From UBA5336 sp964412785 (GTDB taxonomy: Bacteria; Pseudomonadota; Alphaproteobacteria; Caulobacterales; Hyphomonadaceae): a DNA stretch of 48,025 nt. The stretch is from the NCBI GenBank assembly GCA_964412785.1, contig CAYPQD010000019.1, positions 1-48,025 of the forward strand, read 5' to 3'. Position numbers and translations under genes: made by a program. Of the stretch, positions 29,221-37,339 are shown one piece after another; positions within the stretch are counted from its first letter, which is position 1; every line of letters starts with the position of its first letter. The notes under the pieces were generated by a model, which was given only the letters and a program-made list of their open reading frames with translations, had not been told where the DNA came from and made no database searches.

Positions 29221-29248
29221 GGGCCTCCGTCACAAGTGACGGAGGCCC
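29221..29248 (-). terminator. Strong intrinsic terminator
   Basis: A perfect 13-bp stem, GGGCCTCCGTCAC (29221-29233) with GTGACGGAGGCCC (29236-29248) around AA. On the minus strand it is followed by TTTTCAAAAG. It sits 41 bp after the stop of the 29289-30485 gene and about 150 bp before the barrel gene, so it should separate the two transcripts. TTTG on the other side makes some plus-strand termination possible. Confidence 0.85.
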
Positions 29249-29288
29249 TTTGTATTAGCCGTGACTAATGCGCTCTAAGTGCAGGCGC

Positions 29289-30485
29289 CTATTTCACCAG
29301 TGCGCGGATTGTCAGGGTCGCACTCGCACCGGCAGCAAGCTCGGCGCCCGTCAGCTCGATCAGGCAGGTCGTGGTGCCACAGTCGGTGCCGCTCGCCGGT
29401 GTGTTCAGGCTTGGCGCGCCGCCGAAATCATGGGTTGCGGAGACGAAGATCAGATTGCTGTCCAGCGTATCCCCGATCGCGATGTTGGTGGCTGACACCG
29501 AGCCGCTATTGCTCGCATCGATATCGAAAAAGATGCAGGCTTGCGGAACCGAGTACTGGTCCGTACCGATCGGATCGGTGGCGCAGTCTGTCGGGAAGGT
29601 CTGGACGACACCGCCCTCTTTCGATGCCGCGAGATCGGGTTCGGCGACGCTGAAGAAGCACTCGCTTGCCCAGTTACCAGCCGCCACACCAGGGGTCGCC
29701 TCGGCGCCTTCCTGCTCGACCGCAGAGATGTTGACCAGATCGTTGAGCACGGTCTCGGCGAAACCGGTGATCGTGTTGCCATCGCTGTCGGTGACCGACT
29801 CAGTGCCGGGGGCGAGACCGCTGGCGCCGTAATTGGCGTCAAGCGAGCTGGCCGGGTTGAGCGCGTTCGCGAGCACCGTGAAATTGGCCTCGAAGCCGTC
29901 GTCGACATTGGCCGCATCCGGCACGTCGGCCTCAAGGACGATCAGCACCTTTTCATCCGGCGGGATGTCCAGCGAGGCCGCGATGCCCGTCGGATTCGGC
30001 GTGTAGGTCTGCAGCGCATCGGTGCCAGGAACGATGGTGCCGGACCCGTCATTGTCGAGATAATAACCGACAAAAGTGATGTTGAGAGCCTCGAAGTCAC
30101 CGGCCGCCGTGTTGAGCACATCAAGGTCGAGCGCGACATTGTCATTGCCGGTGTTCTCGAACTCGACGAACAGCGCGTTGTCGACCGAGGACGGCGCCAC
30201 GTCGAGCGGCGAGTTGAGACACTGGCCGGTGATGTCGACCACACGGTCAACGGTGATCACGGTCGGGCCCGCCGGGTCGATCACCGGTGCCGGCTTGGTC
30301 GGATCGGTATAGGCCGGGTCGTTGGTGATCGGGCTCTGGTCGACGCCGCCAACCTGGTAGCCGAGGACGAAGGTGTTGGGAACTTCGGTACCGGCCTCGG
30401 TCCCCACGGCATGGGCCGAAAGCGCAAGCGCCATCGCCGATCCGGAAACGAGCGCCAGACGGCGCAGAGTGGAAAAACGTGTCAT
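29289..30485 (-). CDS. Secreted DUF11-type repeat protein
   Basis: 398 residues with signal peptide (FSTLRRLALVSGSAMALALS, cleavage after AHA). The mature N-terminus GTEVPNTFVLGYQVGGVDQ and the following TVDRVVDIT are typical leads of DUF11-type proteins. Internal beta-rich parts contain Asp/Asn-rich turns (YYLDNDGSGTIVPG). The final DUF11-like unit begins DLAASKEGG and ends TLTIRALVK. ATG at 30485 chosen because it gives the signal peptide directly; 30533 would add 16 residues. Secreted, very acidic. A strong terminator follows. Confidence 0.82.
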   Translation of the reverse strand: MTRFSTLRRLALVSGSAMALALSAHAVGTEAGTEVPNTFVLGYQVGGVDQSPITNDPAYTDPTKPAPVIDPAGPTVITVDRVVDITGQCLNSPLDVAPSSVDNALFVEFENTGNDNVALDLDVLNTAAGDFEALNITFVGYYLDNDGSGTIVPGTDALQTYTPNPTGIAASLDIPPDEKVLIVLEADVPDAANVDDGFEANFTVLANALNPASSLDANYGASGLAPGTESVTDSDGNTITGFAETVLNDLVNISAVEQEGAEATPGVAAGNWASECFFSVAEPDLAASKEGGVVQTFPTDCATDPIGTDQYSVPQACIFFDIDASNSGSVSATNIAIGDTLDSNLIFVSATHDFGGAPSLNTPASGTDCGTTTCLIELTGAELAAGASATLTIRALVK

Positions 30486-30538
30486 GGTTGTAGCCCCGCA
30501 TGCTGACTTCACACGGGGGGCAGGTTCGGACAATTCCC

Positions 30539-30553
30539 TTAATGAATGGCTAA
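30539..30553 (-). promoter_or_regulatory. CtrA-like site upstream of the 398-residue DUF11 gene
   Basis: Minus strand TTAG-N7-TTAA, one base off the CtrA consensus TTAA-N7-TTAA. It begins about 54 bp before the start codon. The flank TTCATTAAGGGAATTG resembles the site at 31206-31221. Binding is inference. Confidence 0.4.
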
Positions 30554-30663
30554 ATTCAGCTATCTTGACTGCTTCTGGACTGCCATTGTCCGCATATCTT
30601 TTGGCGCGCCGCCCCGATCAAAAGGATAGGGGACGGCATCGCTTCGGACACCGCCCCCCGTAT

Positions 30664-30691
30664 ATTATACTGGAAGAGAAGTCTATTTCAG
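30664..30691 (-). promoter_or_regulatory. Possible sigma-70 promoter at the end of the small DUF11 gene
   Basis: Minus-strand CTGAAA (30686-30691), a 16-bp spacer and a perfect TATAAT (30664-30669). It overlaps the stop codon of the upstream gene and would give a leader of about 170 bases for the 398-residue gene. The -10 is perfect; the -35 is only fair. Confidence 0.4.
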
Positions 30692-31159
30692 GACAGCTCG
30701 GAAGCTGACTGCGCCTTCCTCACCGGGTTCCAGCGACGCGTCGAAGCTCCAGCGGATGTGGGTGATGTCCTGGGCGATCGCCTCGCGCGGCTCGCCATCG
30801 ACAGAGACGGTGAGGGCGCCGCGCTCGGTGAAGGTCTCGCCGCCATCGGCTGAGAAGGCGACCGTCATGCCCTCGGTGAGGGCGGAGCGCTCGACATAGC
30901 TGACCTCGGCCGGGACCGGCATGGTGAGGCGGATGTCCTCAGCCATGTTGTCGCCCTTGTTGGCGTATTCCAGCGTGTAGACGATCTCGTCGCCCGGGGC
31001 GACGCGGTCGGCCGGCGCATAGGCGACAACCTTGCGGCCATCCTCGTCGATCGTCTCGACAATGCGCTGGACGGTCTGCTTGGCCGTGACGCCGGAGGCA
31101 AACGCGGGCGCTGAGAACGCCGTCAGCATGGTGAAGGCAAAAAGAGCAGCACGAAACAT
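30683..31159 (-). CDS. Small secreted DUF11-type protein
   Basis: 158 residues: signal peptide MFRAALFAFTMLTAFSAPAF with cleavage after AFA, then one DUF11-like domain (APGDEIVYTLEYANKGDNMA, RLTMPVPAEVSYVERSALTE) and a C-terminus HIRWSFDASLEPGEEGAVSF ending RAVLK. AAAGG lies about 8 bp upstream of the ATG. Small one-domain proteins of this type often sit beside larger DUF11 surface proteins. It is the first gene of the four-gene block, downstream of tRNA-Ser. Confidence 0.82.
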   Translation of the reverse strand: MFRAALFAFTMLTAFSAPAFASGVTAKQTVQRIVETIDEDGRKVVAYAPADRVAPGDEIVYTLEYANKGDNMAEDIRLTMPVPAEVSYVERSALTEGMTVAFSADGGETFTERGALTVSVDGEPREAIAQDITHIRWSFDASLEPGEEGAVSFRAVLK

Positions 31160-31205
31160 GGGTGCACCTTTCATTGACAGGGTGGGGAGACAATCGACCG
31201 ATTCC

Positions 31206-31221
31206 GTTAATGAAGACTGAA
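31206..31221 (-). promoter_or_regulatory. CtrA-like site upstream of the small DUF11 gene
   Basis: Minus strand TTCA-N7-TTAAC, one mismatch to the CtrA consensus. It lies about 47 bp before the start, a position similar to the site at 30539-30553, with a shared flank (TTCATTAACGGAATCG here). Confidence 0.4.
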
Positions 31222-31385
31222 GCACCGGCGCCCTTGTATTTGTGCTCATTTCAGGCCTTGGCGGCATCGCTCTCTGGATTGCCAATGCGCTCGGGAACGC
31301 GCAGCCCGCCGAGCCAGCAGGAAACGTGTGCTGCACTCCAAGCCACGCGCGCAGGGTCGGTGTGGCGGCTGCGCGCCAGCGAAAA

Positions 31386-31475
31386 TGGCGGTGAGACAGG
31401 GATTCGAACCCTGGAGACGGTTACCCGCCTACACGCGTTCCAGGCGTGCGCCTTCAACCACTCGGCCACCTCACC
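31386..31475 (-). tRNA. tRNA-Ser (anticodon GGA)
   Basis: The minus strand folds as a type II tRNA. The acceptor GGTGAGG pairs with TCTCACC, followed by discriminator G and an encoded CCA (31386-31388). The anticodon loop reads CTGGAAC with anticodon GGA. There is a long variable arm (GGGTAACCGTCTCC region), and the T-arm contains GGTTCGAATCC. The long variable arm and the anticodon both indicate serine. Confidence 0.95.
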
Positions 31476-31578
31476 TTCGAAGCGAGGCTCATATACGAGG
31501 CGACCGGCCGCTCGCAAGGGTGTGATTGCCGCCGGCGGGCCGCGAGCCCATATCCTGGCCAAACAGGAGTGCCGCCCC

Positions 31579-32232
31579 ATGCTGTTCTCGCGCAAGCCCA
31601 ATGACCTGCCGACCGAGGAGACCGCCCTGCCGGGCCGCGAGACGCCAATCCCGACGGCAGCAACCCATCATGTCTTCGCCCGCCCGCTCAAGGCCGAGCC
31701 GCCGCAGGGGTATGAGACGGCCGTGTTTGCCCTCGGCTGTTTCTGGGGTGCCGAACGCCTGTTCTGGCAGACCCAAGGCGTCTGGCTGACCGCGGTTGGC
31801 TATGCCGGCGGGATCACCCCGAACCCGACCTACCGGGATGTCTGTACCGGCATGACCGGCCACACCGAGGTGGTGCAAATTGTCCATGATCCCGCAGTCG
31901 TCCGTTTCGAGCACCTCCTGAAGCTGTTCTGGGAGGCGCACGACCCGACCCAGGGGATGCGCCAGGGCAATGATGTCGGCACCCAGTACCGCTCGGCCAT
32001 CTACACCCTGAATGATGCCCAGACCCGGGCAGCGGAAGCCTCCCGCCAGGCCTACCAGCAGGCTCTGTCGGCCGCAGGTCGCGGCGGGCAGATCACCACC
32101 GAGATCGCAGCGCTCAGGGCGTTCTTCTATGCCGAGCCGGAGCACCAGCAATACCTCGCCAAGAACCCCCATGGCTATTGCGGGATTGGCGGCACCGGCG
32201 TCGCCTGCCCGCTGACGCCCGCCGGCGCCTGA
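31579..32232 (+). CDS. msrA: Peptide-methionine (S)-S-oxide reductase
   Basis: 217 residues. The catalytic Cys is at residue 54 in FALGCFWGAERLFW. YAGG, TGHTEVVQI and GTQYRSAIY are family motifs, and C-terminal Cys residues in YCGIGGTGVAC can recycle the active site. It repairs oxidised methionine with thioredoxin. CAGGAG lies about 12 bp before the ATG. Transcribed opposite to the tRNA and convergent with the next gene, with 14 bp between stops. Confidence 0.95.
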   Translation: MLFSRKPNDLPTEETALPGRETPIPTAATHHVFARPLKAEPPQGYETAVFALGCFWGAERLFWQTQGVWLTAVGYAGGITPNPTYRDVCTGMTGHTEVVQIVHDPAVVRFEHLLKLFWEAHDPTQGMRQGNDVGTQYRSAIYTLNDAQTRAAEASRQAYQQALSAAGRGGQITTEIAALRAFFYAEPEHQQYLAKNPHGYCGIGGTGVACPLTPAGA

Positions 32233-32246
32233 CCGGGGGCGCCGCC

Positions 32247-33311
32247 TCAGGCGGTGAAGTTGACGGCAAAGCGCCGGCGGGTCTCGACCAGACCCTGCGC
32301 CCGGGACAGGCCTTCGCTCGCCTTCTGGACGGTGCGGATCACCTCATGGCCGCGCAGGCTCTCGATCACGGCATTGAGGTGTACCGTCGCCTCGCGCACC
32401 GCAACGGGGTCGAAGCGACGCTCGGCCCGTTTCAGGATCGCCTGGCCAAGGTCGAGCCGGGCATCGATCAGGGGCTGCACCCAGGTGCCCGACTTCAGCG
32501 TGTCGAGGCTCACCCGGCGCAGCGCGATCACCTTCTCGATCCAGCTGTCATGGGGCTCTGCCTGGGCGAGGTGCAGCACCATGGCTGAAAAATCATGTTC
32601 CAGTTCCCAGGCGAGCGTCTGGGGCAGCGCCATGCCGGCATCGATCAGGCCCTCCAGCCTGTCGGCCAGCTCGGCGATCCGCTCGGCCCGGAAGGCGTCG
32701 GGCCGCGACAGCGCCGGTTGCAGCTTCTTTGCCAGCAGGAAGGCGATGAGCTGGCGTTCGGTGTCTCCAAAGTCGGAGACATGGCCCGGCACGCGCAGTT
32801 CGAAGGATACGGCCTCCTCAGGCTTGCGACCGCCACGCGACAGGCCGCGAATGACCAGCCCGTCGGGCTCGGCACTCTCGCGCACGCCCCAGACGATTAG
32901 GTCAGCGCCGGTGCGCACCAGCCGCTCGCGCATCTCCTCCTCGACCGACTGGCCGGCGCGCCGTTGTGGCCGGGCCACCTGGAACAGCCGGAACAGGGCG
33001 CCGAAGCAGAAGTGGGCAAGGTGTGCGTCCATCGCCTCGGTCACCACGCCGCGCGCCTCTCGCCCGCGCCGGCCCTCGAAGGCGCCGACCAGAATGCGAT
33101 AACCCGGCTCGTCAGCGGCGCGGCGAATGTCGCGCTCGCTGTCGATCCCGCGCTGAGGCAGCGCCTTGACCAGCGCGTTCCCGACCAGGACGAGCAGCGC
33201 AAGCAGCGCGGCGAGCGCGGCTGCAAAGCCGAACGCGGCAAGTTCCGGCGCCGACAGCACATGGGTCTCGACCCAGGCGCCGGCACGTTCAAGGAGGGGG
33301 AGGTCTGGCAT
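32247..33311 (-). CDS. Membrane protein with a TPR-like C-terminus, function unknown
   Basis: 354 residues. One TM helix near residues 26-47 (FAAALAALLALLVLVGNALV). A middle domain with GYRILVGAFEG and GADLIVWGVRE resembles the nucleotide-like regulatory part seen before TPR arrays. The helical C-terminus has WVQPLIDARLDLGQAILKRA and VAVREATVHLNAVIESL, which look like one or two TPR-like repeats. No enzyme motif seen. Starts at ATG 33311; the GTG at 33320 is an alternative. Confidence 0.65.
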   Translation of the reverse strand: MPDLPLLERAGAWVETHVLSAPELAAFGFAAALAALLALLVLVGNALVKALPQRGIDSERDIRRAADEPGYRILVGAFEGRRGREARGVVTEAMDAHLAHFCFGALFRLFQVARPQRRAGQSVEEEMRERLVRTGADLIVWGVRESAEPDGLVIRGLSRGGRKPEEAVSFELRVPGHVSDFGDTERQLIAFLLAKKLQPALSRPDAFRAERIAELADRLEGLIDAGMALPQTLAWELEHDFSAMVLHLAQAEPHDSWIEKVIALRRVSLDTLKSGTWVQPLIDARLDLGQAILKRAERRFDPVAVREATVHLNAVIESLRGHEVIRTVQKASEGLSRAQGLVETRRRFAVNFTA

Positions 33312-33450
33312 GGAAGGCACCGATCAGCTGGCAAGGCGATACCGCAGGAGTAAGTAAATGTGCAATACGTGCTTGTGTCTGAATAGGTGGTAAGCTCAGG
33401 ATGCAGGCAGCAATTGCAGGTCGCCGGCGCCGCTGCGACACGGGCAGGCC

Positions 33451-34293
33451 ATGAGTTCCCTCGTCACACGCTTCGCCCCGTCGCCGACCGGACGGCTGCA
33501 TCTCGGCCACGCCGCCTCGGCGCTGACGGTGTGGCGACTGGCGCGTGAGGCCGGTGGCCGGGTCCTGCTGCGGATCGAGGATATCGACCGCACCCGCTGC
33601 CGGCCGGAATTCGAGGCGGGTATCGTGGAGGACCTCGCCTGGCTCGGCCTCAACCGGGACAGCCCGGTGCGCCGCCAGTCCGATCATTTCGATGCCTATC
33701 GCGCCGCGCTGGAGACGCTTCACGCCCGCGGGCTCGTCTATCGCTGTTTCCGCACGCGCAGCGAGATCGCGGCGGCAGCCGACCGCGCCCCGCACGGGCG
33801 AGAGCCAGTCTATCGCAGCGCCCCGCTTGCCTCCGTGGAGGAAGCGCGCCGCCTCAAAGCCGGTGAGCCCCATGCCTGGCGCCTTGATGTCGAGGCGGCC
33901 ATCGCTGTCCTCGGCGACCGGGCGGGCCGCCTTGCCTATACCGAGCTTGGCAGCGGCGCGGCGCATAGGGTCAGGGTCGACCCGGATGCGGTCGCGGACG
34001 TCGTCCTCGCACGCAAGGACACCCCGACCAGTTACCACCTGGCCTGCTGCCATGACGACGCCCTGCAGGGCGTAACCCATGTCATCCGGGGGGCCGACCT
34101 TGAAGGCTCGACCCCGGTGCACGTCCTTTTGCAGGCGCTGATGGACTGGCCGACACCGCTCTACCACCACCACCCCCTGATGACCGGCCCCGACGGGCGG
34201 CGTTTGGCCAAGCGCGACCACTCCGTCACATTGGCGTTCCTGCGGGAAAACGGCGTGACACCGGATGAAATCCGGCGCATGTGCGCGCCGTGA
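33451..34293 (+). CDS. gluQ: Glutamyl-Q tRNA(Asp) synthetase
   Basis: 280 residues, a short class I GluRS paralogue without the anticodon-binding domain. HLGH-type signature in APSPTGRLHLGHAASAL, RIEDIDRTRCRPEF, and a KMSKS-like RLAKRDHS. GluQRS attaches glutamate to queuosine-34 of tRNA-Asp. Of the usual zinc ligands only the first Cys (YRCFRTR) remains, so zinc is probably absent, as in several relatives. The downstream transporter gene starts on its stop codon. Confidence 0.92.
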   Translation: MSSLVTRFAPSPTGRLHLGHAASALTVWRLAREAGGRVLLRIEDIDRTRCRPEFEAGIVEDLAWLGLNRDSPVRRQSDHFDAYRAALETLHARGLVYRCFRTRSEIAAAADRAPHGREPVYRSAPLASVEEARRLKAGEPHAWRLDVEAAIAVLGDRAGRLAYTELGSGAAHRVRVDPDAVADVVLARKDTPTSYHLACCHDDALQGVTHVIRGADLEGSTPVHVLLQALMDWPTPLYHHHPLMTGPDGRRLAKRDHSVTLAFLRENGVTPDEIRRMCAP

Positions 34294-35219
34294 TGACGCA
34301 GGCCCTCCCCCAGGCGGCACGGGTCGCACCGCGTCTCTGGCTCGGCCCGCTTCTGCTCGCGCTGGGCGCGGTGGGCATCGGCTTTGCACCGATCGGTCTC
34401 AGGCTCGGCCTCGACACGCTGGGACCCCAGGCGATTGCCTTCTGGCGCTATGTCTTCGCCCTGCCTCTGCTGTTCGTGCTCCTCGTCTCGGTCGAGCGCC
34501 GCCTGCCGCGCGCGCCCAACCGGGCCATCCTCGCCGCCGGCGTGTTCTTCACCCTCGACATCGCGCTTTGGCACTGGGCGCTTGAACGCACCAGCGTGGC
34601 CAACGCCACCTTCCTCGTCAATCTCGGCAGCATCCTGGTCGGCCTGCTTGCCTGGGCAGTGCTGCGCGAGCGACCGGGCATCACCTGGCCGTTCGCCGCC
34701 GCCATTGCCTGCGCCGGCGCGGCCTTCCTGTCCTTCGGCGCCGGGGCCGAGGCGGTCTCCAGCCTTGACGGCGATGTCCTCGCTCTCGGCGCAGCGCTGC
34801 TGGTGTCCGGCTATCTGCTGTTCTCCAGGCTGGCGAGGCGCAGCCTCGGCGCGCTCGACGTGATCTTCTGGCTGACCGTGGTGGAGGCCGTGACAGCGCT
34901 TCTGGTCACCCTCGGCTCGGGCGAACGGCTGGTTCCGCGAACCGGAGACGGCTTCCTGGCGCCGCTCTTCCTGGCGATGGTGGTGCAGGTTGGCGGGCAG
35001 GGGCTGATCATTGCCGGCCTCGGGCGCACCCCTGCGGCGGTTGCCGGTGTGCTGATGATGATCCAGCCCGTGACTGCGGCCCTCGTCGCCTGGCTGCTAT
35101 TGTCCGAACCGCTCAGCGGGTACCAGGGCGTCGGGGCGATGCTGATTGTCGGCGGCGTGCTTCTGGCGCAGAAGGGGCTTGCCCGCCCCCGGCCTGCGAC
35201 TGCATCGAAACCGTCATAA
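34293..35219 (+). CDS. EamA/DMT-family transporter
   Basis: 308 residues with about ten hydrophobic helices in two EamA halves. WRYVFALPLLFVLLVSVERR and FTLDIALWHWALERTSVANA lie in the first half; MMIQPVTAALVAWLLLSEPL is the signature near the end of the second. Likely a metabolite or amino-acid exporter of the inner membrane; the substrate is not predictable. The ATG overlaps the gluQ stop by one base (TGATG). Confidence 0.88.
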   Translation: MTQALPQAARVAPRLWLGPLLLALGAVGIGFAPIGLRLGLDTLGPQAIAFWRYVFALPLLFVLLVSVERRLPRAPNRAILAAGVFFTLDIALWHWALERTSVANATFLVNLGSILVGLLAWAVLRERPGITWPFAAAIACAGAAFLSFGAGAEAVSSLDGDVLALGAALLVSGYLLFSRLARRSLGALDVIFWLTVVEAVTALLVTLGSGERLVPRTGDGFLAPLFLAMVVQVGGQGLIIAGLGRTPAAVAGVLMMIQPVTAALVAWLLLSEPLSGYQGVGAMLIVGGVLLAQKGLARPRPATASKPS

Positions 35220-35269
35220 TCCTGCGTTAGAGTGATGTGGAGCACATGCTGCCCCGGAGCCGACACCCC

Positions 35270-36841
35270 ATGCGTTTCCTGTTTGCGATCTTCGTCTTCG
35301 CCCTCTCCACCGTTGCAGTCGCCTGCAGCCGAACCGGCGATACCGGCGGGGCGAGCGCCGCCGAGACCGCCCCGGCAGCCGGCCTCGACCGTATCGCGGT
35401 GCGTCCGGGCCAGGCCGGCGATGCCTACTATATCGCAGCCGCCGACGCGGTCGCGCGGCGGGCCGAGGGCCGGCAGGTCGGCCAGGCGAAGAACCTCATC
35501 CTCTTCATTGGCGATGGCATGGGCGTCTCGACCATCACCGGCGCACGCATCTATGCCGGCCAGAAGCGCGGACTGGATGGCGAAAGCTATCGCCTCGCAA
35601 TGGAAACGCTGCCCAATGTGGCGCTGTCCAAGACCTATAGCGATGATGCGCAGGTTTCCGACAGCGCCTCCACGGCAACCGCCATGGTCACAGGCGTCAA
35701 GTCGCGCTCGCGCACTGTCGGGCTGACCCGCGAGGCTTCGTTCAACAATTGCGCGAGCCAGCAGGGCCATGGCACCGACAGCCTCTGGGAACTCGCCGAG
35801 CGTGCGGGCCTGGCGACCGGCATTGTCTCCACCGCGCGGGTGACCCACGCCACCCCGGCCGCGACCTTTGCTGAGAGTGCCAGCCGCGACTGGGAGGACG
35901 ACACCGCCTTCCGGGGGGTCCCGTCCGAGGGCTGCCCGGACATCGCCAGCCAGTTCATCGACTGGCCGGAAGGCGATGGCTTCGAGATCGCCATGGGCGG
36001 TGGACGGCGTCATTTCCTGCCGGACACCATGCCGGACCCGGAGGACGAGGGCGCCAGTGGCAGGCGCGGCGATGGCCGCGACCTGACCCAGGCCTGGCAG
36101 GCCAAGTCCAACACCCACGTCGTGCTTTACGACGCAGACGGGTTCGCCGCGCTCGACTTCACCTCCGATGTGCGCGTGCTCGGCCTGTTTGAGCAATCCC
36201 ATCTCGAATACGAGATCGACCGGATGAGCGATAGCGCTGGCGAGCCGTCCCTGGCCGAACTGACCGAGGCGGCGATCGAGCGCCTGTCCCAGGACGAGGA
36301 CGGGTATGTCCTGATGGTTGAGGGCGGGCGGATCGACCATGCCCACCATGGCACCAATGCCGCTCGGGCGCTTGAGGACACCGATGCCTTCGATGCCGCT
36401 GTGCGCAAGGCTCTCGACATGACCAGCCGCGACGACACTCTGATCATCGTCACCGCCGACCACTCCCACACCATGACGATTGCGGGATACCCGGCGCGGG
36501 GCAACCCGATCCTCGGCAAGGTCTCCTACCCGACCGGCGCCACCGCCATGGGGACCGACGGCAAGCCCTACACCACCCTCGGCTATGCCAATGGTCCCGG
36601 GGCGCCCTGTGCCAGGCGCTCCGATCCGTCCGAACCCTGCGAGCGACCCGACCTGAGCGATATTGACACCGCAGCCTCCGATTACCGCCAGCAGGCCCTC
36701 GTGCCGATGCCGTCGGAGACCCATGCCGGCGAGGATGTGGCGATCTTCGCCTCCGGCCCCGGATCGAACCTCATCAACGGGGTGATGGAGCAGAACGAGA
36801 TCTTCCACGTGATGGGTCGGGCGACCGGCCTGGTGAAATAG
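35270..36841 (+). CDS. Alkaline phosphatase, probable lipoprotein
   Basis: About 523 residues. Signal sequence FLFAIFVFALSTVAVACSRT with a lipobox-like VAVAC suggests lipid anchoring. First metal Asp in LILFIGDGMGVSTITGAR, nucleophilic Ser near residue 131 in SDSASTATAMVTGVK, metal ligands in VEGGRIDHAHHG and TADHSHT, all standard for PhoA-type phosphatases. It hydrolyses phosphomonoesters in the periplasm. Starts at 35270 with GGAG 11 bp upstream; 35246 is an alternative. No Pho box was recognised. Confidence 0.9.
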   Translation: MRFLFAIFVFALSTVAVACSRTGDTGGASAAETAPAAGLDRIAVRPGQAGDAYYIAAADAVARRAEGRQVGQAKNLILFIGDGMGVSTITGARIYAGQKRGLDGESYRLAMETLPNVALSKTYSDDAQVSDSASTATAMVTGVKSRSRTVGLTREASFNNCASQQGHGTDSLWELAERAGLATGIVSTARVTHATPAATFAESASRDWEDDTAFRGVPSEGCPDIASQFIDWPEGDGFEIAMGGGRRHFLPDTMPDPEDEGASGRRGDGRDLTQAWQAKSNTHVVLYDADGFAALDFTSDVRVLGLFEQSHLEYEIDRMSDSAGEPSLAELTEAAIERLSQDEDGYVLMVEGGRIDHAHHGTNAARALEDTDAFDAAVRKALDMTSRDDTLIIVTADHSHTMTIAGYPARGNPILGKVSYPTGATAMGTDGKPYTTLGYANGPGAPCARRSDPSEPCERPDLSDIDTAASDYRQQALVPMPSETHAGEDVAIFASGPGSNLINGVMEQNEIFHVMGRATGLVK

Positions 36842-36850
36842 CGGCCCGCG

Positions 36851-37339
36851 ATGACCAGCCAGACGCTCAACGTCCTGATCCTGTGCACCGGCAACTCCGC
36901 CCGCTCCATCCTTGGCGAGGTCCTGGTCTCCGCCCAGCCTGGCCTGCAGGGCTTTTCCGCCGGCTCGACGCCGAAGGGCGCGCCCCACAAGGTGGCGCTG
37001 CAGGTGCTCGCCGAGCGGGGGCATGACGTCTCCGGCCTTGCCTCCAAGTCCTGGGACGTGTTTGCCGGGGCCGACGCACCGGTGATGGATGTCATCATCA
37101 CCGTCTGCGACAATGCCGCCGGCGAGACCTGTCCCTACTGGCCGGGCCATCCGGTTCAGGCCCATTGGGGGCTGCCGGACCCGGCAGCCATCGCCGACGG
37201 CCCGGACCAGCGCGCCGCCTTCGAGGCGACCTATGCCGCGCTGGCTGAGCGGATCGCCGCGCTTGCCGCCCTGCCGCTGGCCGGCATGGCGCCCGGGGAG
37301 CGCAAGGCCGCCGTTCAGGCGATCCACAACAGGCCCTAG
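36851..37339 (+). CDS. ArsC-type arsenate reductase / LMW-PTP fold protein
   Basis: 162 residues. P-loop CTGNSARS with Cys12; further Cys86 and Cys94 in VITVCDNAAGETCPYWPG match the redox-relay Cys of thioredoxin-coupled ArsC. It probably reduces arsenate to arsenite. It lacks the usual arsR/acr3 neighbours, lying 9 bp after a phosphatase gene. Its TAG stop overlaps the opposite-strand stop in the palindrome CTAG. Confidence 0.87.
   Translation: MTSQTLNVLILCTGNSARSILGEVLVSAQPGLQGFSAGSTPKGAPHKVALQVLAERGHDVSGLASKSWDVFAGADAPVMDVIITVCDNAAGETCPYWPGHPVQAHWGLPDPAAIADGPDQRAAFEATYAALAERIAALAALPLAGMAPGERKAAVQAIHNRP

Noticed and set aside
31386..31475. tRNA-Ser as an attachment site of an integrated island
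   Set aside because: No duplicated tRNA 3' end and no integrase was found within the window, and the genes on both sides look chromosomal.
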